Below, one piece after another: positions 55,572 to 64,000 of a DNA stretch of 64,000 nucleotides. The translations under genes and the position numbers were made by a program. Numbering within the stretch: position 1 is the stretch's first letter; every line of letters begins with the position of its first letter. Source of the DNA: Liolophura sinensis (Eukaryota > Mollusca > Polyplacophora > Chitonida > Chitonidae); NCBI RefSeq assembly GCF_032854445.1, contig NC_088300.1, forward strand, positions 8,308,001-8,372,000, in the 5' to 3' direction. The notes beneath the pieces were generated by a model that made no database searches, had not been told where the DNA came from, and was given only the letters and a program-made list of their open reading frames with translations.

Positions 55572-58500
55572 GTAAAGAATGCCACCCCAAAGCTAAGCTG
55601 GACGTTGCTACCATAACGCCCAGCTTCGGTAACGTAGACTTCCACGCGGACAGTTTCACTGAAAAAAAAAAAAATGCTCGAACTCTACCTTATTTTTGCT
55701 ATCCACCGATTCCCTAAAACGGCCGAAATATAATATGTCAAAGCCAGTATTGGTAAACCACCTTTCAGCAGTAATCCAGGTCTTTAAACTTTCGATATGA
55801 CCGAAGCTGGGCGTGGCGGTAATGTATGTTTCGTGTGATAATGTTCGTAGCATATGTGTACGTTACTGTGCCAAATGTTAACCATTGTTGTTGTTGTCCT
55901 TGTGATTTAATCCAACGTAAGACTGGAATTTTGATTTACAGGTGTGTCAATTTTGAGAGGACGGCAACTGACATGCTATGATAAATGACGGGAATTTGAA
56001 AGTTGAGACTGCTATCATATGACAAAGTGACGTCAATTCAAACAACCAGCTTTTCACAATGAGCATCTGACAAAGGTCTCATTGACTATCACAATAACAA
56101 ACATAGTCTTAATTACTGCCATAAAATCACTGAACGTAGAATCAGTTGGATTGTTCTTAGTTTTTGAAACAAGGGTAACAGATCAAAATGACACAAAACC
56201 CAAATGTCACCCCCCAGCAACCCCCCGGGGCCTCTGTGGCTCAGTCGGTTAGCGCACTAGTGCAGTGTAATGACCCAGGAGCCTCTCACCAATGCAGTCG
56301 CATACGTGGGAAGGTCTGGCAAACTGCGGATGGTTGTGGGTTCCACGACCCGCTGTGCCCGGTTTCCCCCCATCATAACGCTGGCCGCCGTCGTATAAGT
56401 GAAATATTCTTGAGTACGGCGTAAAAGACCAGTTAAATAAATAAATCCGTAAATAAATAAATAACCCTCCCCTGGCCCATCCTACCCAGTCAGAAAGAAA
56501 CTCAAAGATAACCATCAGAACTCCGACTCAACAATTTCTTCCATAGTCTTGTTTGGCCTCGTTTTGACATTGACACATCTACCACAGGAAGTTGTATATT
56601 TTACATCCTCAAACAAATGTTTTAAATATATGGCACAAATTACTGTAGCATGTTTCTCTGTCCATCATAATTTTCCATAGAATTTGGATCACAGCAAGAC
56701 ATGTGCCAATCCAGTATAGTAGACTTTTGGTGAGGAACTGGCTTAAACTGCAACATTTTCAAATGTCAAAACGAAGCCAAACATGTGCTTTCCAGAGATA
56801 AATATCTCAACCTTTATATGCGAATACAATCTCTTGATTTGAAGAGGGTATTGAAGAAATAAAAAGTGACAGATCCTTTGGACTACCTGCTGGCTGCCCA
56901 AGATATTTCACCTCTGTCTGATGTTTGTATAATGTAAACATCAGTATAATACGAAGAAAAAAAAGTGACAGACTATATGTAAAACTCATGGTGTGGTTTG
57001 TGTTCATGGTGAATTTGAAAGAACTTTAGTTATGACCTTTTGTTGGTTTTGGAAATTTTCATTTTGCTTAGCCAGCATGAATTGGTTCCTGGAAAATTTT
57101 TTAAGTGTCATTTTTTAACAGCTGTTCATTAAGTGTTGTTACATGAACAGGAAAGGAGTAACAAAACAAGCAGACATATTGGCCGTCTTATAAGGTTCTT
57201 GTTTGGTAGTTGTGGTGTCTCTGTTTTGCAGTGCCGATTGGTGATGAAGTATCGTCATGGAGAGGGACAGCTGAATGTAAAAATAACGGATGACCAAGTG
57301 GTGAGTTGTAGGCCAACACCAGGTCAATTTAGGGTGTAAATGGCACAAAATATCTGATGTTCTAAACAGGTGAGGCATCATGTACAGAAAACGACCTAAA
57401 CTTGCTCACAAACAGATTGTACATTTTGTCTGGAGTTCTATTGATCTCCATGATTTTAGAAAAGTCACATAATGATGTACCTTCTTGCTTTAATCTTTTT
57501 TTATGTTTCAAGAGGGGATATATAGTGATAGTTTTGTTCCTGATGTCATGTTACCTTGTATCTTGAAGACTAGTCTGAGCAGAATTCTCAGTCTCACAGG
57601 TTAAACTTAGTATACAAGCCCTCCAGTTAAGTTTTAGGACTAGCACAATCTGCACAGAACTATTGCATATTTAATGACCTACATCTCCTAATAATGTCTG
57701 ATTTTTTGGGTAAAATTTTTGTGAGCAGGTTCCTTTGTTTAACTTCATATTAAGGTTGAAAACAAGCCGTATTCGTACACAAGATTTGCAATTTTAATTA
57801 TTTCCTTGATTCCGATTGGATATGGGTCCTGTTTTCTGTAATTTGCTCATACATGTGTAATTTGAAAACTAATTTGAGGAGGATCCTAAAACTCAGAGGT
57901 TACAAAGTGTATGCGAGATCTCATATCAAAGTCATCAGTCAGCCCTATCCATTCTTAAGAATTGCATATCAATGATTTCCTGTAATTTGATTGTTTATTG
58001 GTTCTTGTACAATAACTACTTTAAATATTGTCTGATTTTAGTGGAAAAAAATCATGATTAGATTCATTTTGTGGTCCCTCACATCTAGATAGAAAATCAG
58101 CAGCATTTGTGCTTACCTTTTACATATATGGTGATCCATAAATAAGTTTTGTATGCATAATGTGGAATGTAAAATCTTGAAAGTGCAGCTGTTGTTATGT
58201 CTTTGTCTTGAAAAAGCAGAGGGGGTTCATAGCTTTTCCTGTGGCTCCGTGCCGCAGGTTCTCTGTAATTTGGTCATACAGTGTACCTAGAAAACTGATT
58301 ACAGATCATGGACATGATGGAAGTGACAGCTTAAATTGAATATCTGAGATAATTGTAGTTGGTGCATATCTTTCGGTGTATTTAAGATTTAAAACTTAAT
58401 ATGCTGGATGATTATAAATAACTGGTTTGAGGGACATTGATACTCACAATCCTTTATTGTATCTCATGTTGTTAAATATTAAAAAGGTACACATTTGTCC

Positions 58501-58660
58501 AAAACTTATTTAAAGTATTTGTTTAATGCACATGTGTTTAGTTTATTGGTCTGATTTGCAGTGCCTACAATACAGAACTGAACATGCCCAAGACGTGAAA
58601 AAGCTAGAGAAACTGACGAGTCAGCTGATGAGACATATGGCATCCAAAGAAGGGAGATGA
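55500..58660 (+). CDS. SRP9: Signal recognition particle 9 kDa protein, 3 exons
   Basis: With SRP14 it binds the Alu domain of SRP RNA and slows translation while the ribosome docks at the ER. Exons 55500-55571, 57232-57300 and 58562-58660, all phase 0 and GT-AG, give 79 aa (human 86). Conserved: SWEEFARAAERLYLADPMK, then VMKYRHGEGQLNVKITDDQV, then CLQYRTEHAQDVKKLEKL and SQLMRHMASKEGR. These match human TWEEFSRAAEKLYLADPMK, LKYRHSDGNLCVKVTDD and DVKKIEKFHSQLMRLM. The start is the ATG beginning MTYLTSWEEF; the frame is open further upstream but that peptide has no family counterpart. The C-terminal tail is a few residues shorter than in human. Head-to-head with ENAH. Confidence 0.96.
55578..55865 (+). 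mobile_element. Repeat family E, copy 2 (MITE-like), abutting SRP9 exon 1
   Basis: Partner of 50515-50773. This copy also carries a sub-terminal inverted repeat: CGCCCAGCTTCGGT at about 55618 and its exact complement ACCGAAGCTGGGCG at about 55800, with looser pairing on both sides. Contains an A13 run. Confidence 0.88.
56227..56462 (+). mobile_element. Family A SINE, full length with internal deletion
   Basis: Head GGGGCCTCTGTGGCTCAGTC and tail AAATAAATAAAT are both present, but about 40 bp around the B-box (GTGAGTTCAAG through CTCCGGCC in other copies) is missing, so it should be transcriptionally dead. Flanks AACCCCCC / AACCCTCCC may be an imperfect duplication. Confidence 0.9.
57232..57300 (+). 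CDS. SRP9: SRP9 exon 2
   Basis: 23 codons: CRLVMKYRHGEGQLNVKITD then DQV. Acceptor TTTTGCAG, donor GTGAGT. Confidence 0.97.
57301..58561 (+). other. SRP9 intron 2
   Basis: 1.3 kb; contains two or three diverged tandem-like units (for example CTGTAATTTG.TCATACA at about 57836 and 58264). No exon. Confidence 0.6.
58562..58660 (+). CDS. SRP9: SRP9 exon 3
   Basis: CLQYRTEHAQDVKKLEKLTS then QLMRHMASKEGR and TGA at 58658-58660. Acceptor GATTTGCAG. Confidence 0.96.
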   Translation, partial: CLQYRTEHAQDVKKLEKLTSQLMRHMASKEGR

Positions 58661-59305
58661 ACACTCTTGAAAATGATAGACAGATTCCTGAGTTTCTTTG
58701 TTACTCACTGATGTGTAGGAGCTTTGGCACATGATGATTCTGAAAGATATGGACTAACAATTGTATTTTCATCTAGCAAGGTTTTGAGAGTTAAATTCTG
58801 ATTGTCTACAGTGTCAAAGAGGCTGGCACCATTATCTCACAGAGCAGGCATGACAGCTTCAGATGGGCAGTATGTCTTGCTCTTTGTGTGATTTTTTAAA
58901 CTTTTTATTTGGGAGGAGGGAGTTTGCAAGATTGTCTGCTCCAGTACTTCTTACCTTACTACACAAATAATTTATAACATACAAACTTGTATTTATTTTA
59001 ATGAAGCTAATCAGACCACATAAGATTGCTTTCGCTCATAAAATCCCCAGGTATTCATTGAGGCGTATTGGTGTCGGCTGTATGAGGTTGCAGCATTGCA
59101 TTTCTTCTTTAATTCGTTCTTGTATAAAGTGTAAAGCATGACCATTATTCTTCAATTCAGATAACTTTGAGGATAGCCTCAGGTAGCCATTTTCCTTTTC
59201 AAAGAATATTTAAAGTTAAAATTCATGGAAAATATATATATTTGTCCCCAAGGGAAATTTTTGTTACCAATAGACATGTTGTGTGTGCATGTGTGTGTAT
59301 ATTTA

Positions 59306-59309
<4 letters not shown>

Positions 59310-59342
<33 letters not shown>
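59310..59342. repeat. (TA)n microsatellite
   Basis: About 15 AT units. Confidence 0.95.
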
Positions 59343-59345
<3 letters not shown>

Positions 59346-59473
59346 GAAAGAAGTTTATTTTTCTGATGTGGAGAATAGGCATAGGAAAAAACAAAGGAAA
59401 CATTCTGAGATGTCTGTTGTATTCCAACTGCTGTTTGAAACTTTTGTAGAAATTTGAGGTTTCCTTTGTCTTT

Positions 59474-59477
<4 letters not shown>

Positions 59478-59524
<47 letters not shown>
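59478..59524. repeat. (TA)n microsatellite
   Basis: About 23 AT units, 135 bp from the previous array; the segment between is non-coding. Confidence 0.95.
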
Positions 59525-59526
<2 letters not shown>

Positions 59527-59624
59527 CTAATTCTGCAATCTTCTCAGCTGCCTCTTCAACTAATATTTTGAAAGATTCTGAGAGAAGTGTGGGGTGTAGA
59601 GAAATAATTGGCACAGACTAGTTT

Positions 59625-59765
59625 TATGAAGCTTGCATCTTTAAATACATAAGCAAATCATTTTCGGCATCATGTTCAGAATAATTGTATACATAAATTC
59701 CACTAAAAAAGTGCTTTAGCGGTTGAAAAGGTTGAAGATTTACAGTATATATTAATGACTATTTT
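59625..59765 (-). repeat. Dispersed repeat family C, copy 3 (inverted)
   Basis: The reverse complement contains AGTGGAATTTATGTATACAA, GATGCCGAAAATGATTTG and GATGCAAGCTTCAT, as at 17.9 and 27.7 kb. Confidence 0.85.
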
Positions 59766-60534
59766 GTGGAAGAGCTTTGGAAAAGAGCTTTGGTTTAGCC
59801 TGGGCAGTTTGGTTTCTCTCACCCTTATGTATTGGAGAGCAGCCATTTTTCACAAGCCAGGCCTCCAGCCTAGCCCAATTTGATACTTAACCCAAACAGA
59901 GAAACAAGCAGACATGCATACATGTTGATTGGGCAACCCTGGGAGCAATCCTAGCAAAAGGTTAGTGGGGTACTGGTCAGGTTGCAGTGAATGTCTCTGT
60001 GGTATGCCCAATTAAGTCCCTTTGTTTATGAATGTGACAGTTCTCCTATGATATGTATTCTTGATGACTGTAAATGAATCAGTCAATCTATCAATCAGTC
60101 TATCAATCAATTGATTCATTAATTAAGCCATACATGAGGAACTTATACATGAGCAATCCTTTCACTGCTGGCATAGTAAGTCTGTTTCATTCAGGGTTGT
60201 TTATGTGGTGCCATGTAAAAGTACACCCCACGGTGAAATTTCTGACGAATCTGAATTTTTACACATCTGAAAAACTGATCCCATGGTTTCTATCACATAT
60301 ATATAACAGTAAGTCCTAGACTGATTGGTGATATTCTATGAGAATGTTTTTTGATCCTGACTTTCATTCGTGTTAAGGGTCTACCTGTGAAACAAAGCTT
60401 GACAGAGTTCTCTAGTTTGCTTATCTGTCATGTACTCGCCTCATGCAGAGGTCTATAGAGTATATAGAAGTCGGTAGATCTGAATGGTGTATGGAGAAGA
60501 GAGTAGCTTTCCTGACACCCAAATGCACGAATCT

Positions 60535-60635
60535 TTGATTGGTTTTATGCCGTACACAAGAATATTTCACTTGTGAGGAAACCATAAAGAGGCCGAGAGA
60601 AACTCACGCCCATTCACAGGTTCAGGCTTCATTGG
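60535..60635 (-). mobile_element. Family A SINE, old 3' fragment
   Basis: GATTGGTTTTATGCCGTACA, AAGAATATTTCACTTGTGAG and AACTCACGCCCATTCACAGG follow the family order with internal deletions. Confidence 0.75.
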
Positions 60636-61096
60636 ACATCTCACGATTTTGAGGTAGTGATTACATGGTAATACCAAAGCTGTGGATTCTGATGACAAGA
60701 CGGAGGTCGCAGCCAGTTAATAGAGGGCACTAGAATCGCTACAGTTAATTTGACCACAAAATTGCGAATTAATGACTCTTGCTGGCGAAAGCAGAAAATA
60801 TGCTCTTTAATGTGCAAAATGACATATTTTGAAGTAAACCGAGCTGCAAAGGAGGTGAGTTCAGATGCCATGAATACAAATAAGGAAGCTCATGTCTGTT
60901 ACTGAATGACGAACTTTATTGCATGCGAGACTCAATACTGAAGTTCTATGGAAATGCCACTCACAATATACTGAGCCGTCCCTGACGAGATCTGAAGTAC
61001 CAGTTCTTGCTTCTGCATGTTGTGACATGAGATGAGGTCTTTATTATGATGTTGGGTTTTAAAAAGATGAGTGTTTCGTACACCTTGTAAGACAGA

Positions 61097-61839
61097 ATGG
61101 AAACAAACGTTGCATCAGACGATGAACGGTCCAAGGCTTTTCGACTTCAGGGAGCCATTGAAAACTTTGACAACCAAATGTGTGTTGAAAGTGTAGACAT
61201 TATCAGCAGGATAGTAAATCTTGATTTCCCATCTAAGTACATGTAATTTCGCTTAAAAATAACTGCTACATGTCAGATTCTACTCCATAATTCCTAATTA
61301 GCGTTGCATTTCATTTTTTATGTCGTAGAAACGTGTATAATATCAGAAACAACCTCCTGCTAATTTGCCAGCTACAAACCTCCGGACTTAAATCGCGGTA
61401 GTGGGCCTGCTACCGTATACAGCGAGAGCTAAAGCCGGACTTGCGGCAAAAGCAACGCTTTAAAGCTGAATACGCCAGAGAAGACACGGTATGATTGTAT
61501 ACAGTGCTTAGGGATGGGAAGTTCCAACCACCAGAAAACAAGTGGAACATAATGATTGTCACCAAACATCTCAAAAACATCACTTGGGATTGAAGCACAA
61601 CTGTTTTACAACCAAAAATGACGGCACTAAAGAAACGCAAAGCAGAGAGCAAATGAAGCAGACCGTCAACGATGCTACCAAAATGGATAAAAAGGCAAAA
61701 AAGACACACTAGGTCCCACTTCTGACAGCGCCAGCACCTTCCAAGAGCACAGCTCTAGATCTACCCAAGTCAAGAAATGAATTAGCACCACAAGCGTTGA
61801 GAGAAACAAAAGCCAGGCAAGTGAAAGGAGGTAGCTAAG
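61097..61839 (+). CDS. Candidate unrecognised gene or gene remnant (coding-like segments)
   Basis: Three plus-strand segments read like protein. 61097-61243: the ATG (A at -3, G at +4) opens METNVASDDERSKAFRLQ, then AIENFDNQMCVESVDIISRI, with a possible donor GTAAAT at 61214. 61402-61488: after TAG|, WACYRIQRELKPDLRQKQRF then KAEYARED, with donor-like GTATGA. 61512-61839: after CTTAG|, about 109 codons with a single internal TAG at 61710-61712 (GWEVPTTRKQVEHNDC ... VNDATKMDKKAKKTH, stop, VPLLTAPAPSKSTALDLPKS ...). The gap between segments 2 and 3 is only 23 bp, too short for a normal intron. This points to a frameshifted or decayed gene, or wrong boundaries. No family recognised; in human the gene beyond SRP9 is EPHX1, which this does not resemble. 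Confidence 0.3.
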
Positions 61840-61888
61840 ACACACCGAGTATACTGATCAGTGAACTTTTTTAGTGATTTCGGACTAG

Positions 61889-61992
61889 GGTCCCGTTTCA
61901 CAAAGCTTGTGGTCCGACGTAAACTTTGTTAATTTGGAAAGCCTAGCATGACCTATAGACTGGTTCCGTTAAGTTTAATCTTGTGAAAACGA
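61889..61992. mobile_element. Short inverted-repeat element, MITE-like
   Basis: Left GGGTCCCGTTTCACAAAGCT; the right end reverse-complements to TTTCGTTTTCACAAGATTAA. About 100 bp; the inverted repeat is imperfect. Confidence 0.55.
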
Positions 61993-62277
61993 AATGCATA
62001 CATGCTTGCCATATTATTTCCCTCAACGAATACATAAAGTGTCTGTGACCACATTTTACCACTCAGTAAAATTTAGCATTTTGCACATAAACATGTCTGG
62101 AATACAATTTAAAAAGGTCTTTTATGAAGCTTTCTATAATACAGTAACACCATTGGCTACAAGGAAACGGCACATGTCAACATTTGCTTTAGGTAACAAT
62201 GCGCAATTTTGTTTGTTTTATTATTCACGAGCCAACCGTGATCTACTGATTTGAAATATCTCAATCGCTAGAATTCA

Positions 62278-62380
62278 CGAAGTGCGGGCTCAAACCCGGT
62301 CTTGGACAGGAAATTTGTAGATTTCCACGCTCCTGCTGCTTAGATGGAGCCTTGACGGCAATAAGCTCTCAACGACTCTG
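62278..62380. repeat. Dispersed repeat family D, best copy
   Basis: GTGCGGGCTCAAACCCGGTC (tRNA B-box-like GGCTCAAACCC), GGACAGGAAATTTGTAGATT, GGAGCCTTGACGGCAATAAG. A related reversed fragment CTGTCCAAGACTGGGATTTA lies at about 39740. Probably a second tRNA-related SINE; orientation not settled. Confidence 0.55.
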
Positions 62381-62794
62381 GCGAGGCCGTTTGCACAGTC
62401 AAACATTTGAAGACCACTTGTCACCTGAAGGAAAGTTCGCCAGTAACTTACCAAAATTCAGTGGCTTATCAAGTGCACTGCGGTTTCTTCCATTCATAAA
62501 ACTGAACGCCATGGATTAGGTGAGTACAGCGTTAAGACACCATATGGTTGATAATTTCTAAACGCAATCTTTGCTTCTCTAGAAGACATACAAACAGTGA
62601 TACATGTTGCATTTTGCATGTTATGGAATACAGAACACAGTGGCAACAGTCTTACTTGCAATCACAACCCAACATTTGCCACCCAAGTGAGATAGACACA
62701 ATGCACTATATCTTAGCTTACCTTGGCTCAAAAAAAATGTCTCAAGCCCGATAGTGTAGCAATGTTACAGTAGGCGTTGCATTTACACCGCCCG

Positions 62795-62812
62795 CCCCCC
62801 CCCCCCCCCCCC
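62795..62812. repeat. Poly-C run (C18)
   Basis: Eighteen consecutive C in an AT-rich setting. Confidence 0.95.
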
Positions 62813-64000
62813 TGCCACCCTACCCACATTTTTGGAAATTTCTGACAACAGCATACGATTTACGTTGGTTACATTTCTTTTGCTGTTTAATGGTATGAAA
62901 TATGATTATTTACAAAACCACAGGTGGAGTGCCCTTCATTAACACATGAATGTTTTATTACATGATATTTTATACATGTATATGAGAAATATAAAGATAT
63001 ATGCCATCGTCTTTGGACATATAGTTAGATTGATCTTAATTTCTGGTGGTTGTAAATAGGTTATGCATATTCACTGTTTGATAACGATTATTTTGAGTCT
63101 TTTTATTGTTATGGTATGTTTAGTATAAAGTAAGATATGGTCCAAAACAAATTTGTTGATATCTGACATCAGGAGACCCTTAAGGGATAGCTGGATTCGA
63201 CCTATACGACCTGGGTGAGTGGACATTGTGGCTCGCTCGTCCGGCAAAACAGAAATATTGAATTCTATTATGGAATAAGGTCTCAGATAAAAATATATCT
63301 AAAGTATTATAAAGTGATAGCCTAGTGTTTTACTACAGACATGACAGGTGATACAGAGCTGGCAGCCACTCGGAATTTCGGTGTATTTGGGCTTGCATTG
63401 ACGGAACAATGTATACTAGACCGGGAGCCCAAGGCGAGGCAAGGCCAGCCTAAATATTTGAAGAACTGGTTAATCCAATGATGCCTGAGCAAGTATAAGC
63501 TATCGAAGACACAAAACTGCTTGGAAAATATTTTATCCACTTTAAAAGATACCGGTATTTCGAAAGAATTTATCCGTACAGTCGTTGAAAATCCATACTC
63601 TTAATTCCTACATTTGAGCCAATACCACGGCTGTTTATAAAGTATATGTGTTTGTAACGAAAATAGCAAATACGTTGAATTTGACCAACTTGGTTTGAAG
63701 TCGGTTCAGATAAACACAAATATTTGATGGAAAAAGTATTAACTGAATGGACAAGTGCATACCCACTGCAGTAATTTCCTCGGCTATCTGTAGCTGTAAA
63801 TTTGTGAAATAAATCTAAATACGAACATCATAAATAAACAAATCTCTACTTTTAAATACCATGCGGAAGAGTACACATGCTGCAGAAAGTATAGCTCCTT
63901 GTTACATATATCGTCACATTGTTTATTCTGACGATTTTCATAAATTCCACGGAAAAGCGGACATGGGAGCGCAAAATTCAAAATCACATCAGAGACAAAT

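Larger units (their letters stand above)
55572..57231 (+). other. SRP9 intron 1
   Basis: 1.7 kb. Repeat family E begins within about 10 bp of the donor (55578-55865), and a family A SINE lies at 56227-56462. No other feature recognised. Confidence 0.8.
58661..61096. other. Region downstream of SRP9
   Basis: SRP9 3'UTR (end not determined; no canonical AATAAA close by), two (TA)n arrays, repeat family C (59625-59765, inverted), a small ATCA/ATCT repeat with a 9 bp inverted repeat (60075-60120) and an old SINE fragment (60535-60635). Confidence 0.7.
61840..64000. other. Right end of window
   Basis: Contains a MITE-like fragment (61889-61992), repeat family D (62278-62380), a C-run (62795-62812), then AT-rich sequence (62820-64000) without recognised features. 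Confidence 0.65.

Noticed and set aside
61410-61709. 99-codon minus-strand frame, hydrophobic/Cys-rich
   Set aside because: Antisense to the plus-strand candidate cluster; hydrophobic antisense of Lys/Gln-rich sequence is a common artefact.

Overview
This is eukaryotic, animal nuclear DNA. It is AT-rich, with GT-AG introns, low coding density, many short interspersed elements and a striking abundance of the palindromic word TACATGTA. Four genes could be reconstructed exon by exon from phase-consistent splice junctions. Gene architecture (a bilaterian EPRS with a GST-like N-terminus, a MYND-containing EGLN, an Ena/VASP protein) plus the repeat style suggest a lophotrochozoan, most likely a mollusc. 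That assignment is inference; no species is claimed.

Layout. (1) 1-7959, minus strand: the first six coding exons of bifunctional glutamyl/prolyl-tRNA synthetase (EPRS1), running off the left edge after about 194 residues. (2) 7960-11595: a 3.6 kb head-to-head intergenic region. (3) 11596-22535, plus strand: a five-exon HIF prolyl hydroxylase (EGLN1/PHD2-like, MYND plus 2OG-Fe(II) oxygenase). Exon 1 needs four single-base corrections to read through, while exons 2-5 are clean. (4) 22536-31912: a convergent intergenic/3'UTR region. (5) 31913-54944, minus strand: a ten-exon Ena/VASP gene (ENAH-like, 422 aa) with EVH1, proline-rich, actin-binding and tetramerisation segments; its first coding exon is only ATG plus two bases, followed by a 15.6 kb intron. 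(6) 54945-55499: a 555 bp shared divergent promoter. (7) 55500-58660, plus strand: three-exon SRP9 (79 aa). (8) 58661-64000: repeats plus a weakly supported, unrecognised coding-like cluster near 61.1-61.8 kb.

The genes do not form a pathway: tRNA charging (EPRS1), oxygen sensing (EGLN1), actin dynamics (ENAH) and the SRP Alu domain (SRP9). Their linkage is notable because, from memory, all four human orthologues lie on chromosome 1q41-q42, with ENAH and SRP9 adjacent and divergent. This looks like conserved ancestral linkage.

The rest is repeat biology. A tRNA-headed SINE family occurs about fifteen times, four copies with clear target-site duplications. There are three fold-back/MITE-like elements with terminal inverted repeats, several other dispersed families, three minisatellites (27, 26 and 17 bp units), a 500-bp-spaced large inverted repeat and a near-perfect 41 bp-stem hairpin. 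I found no CRISPR array, no rRNA or functional tRNA gene, and no transposase or reverse transcriptase open reading frame.
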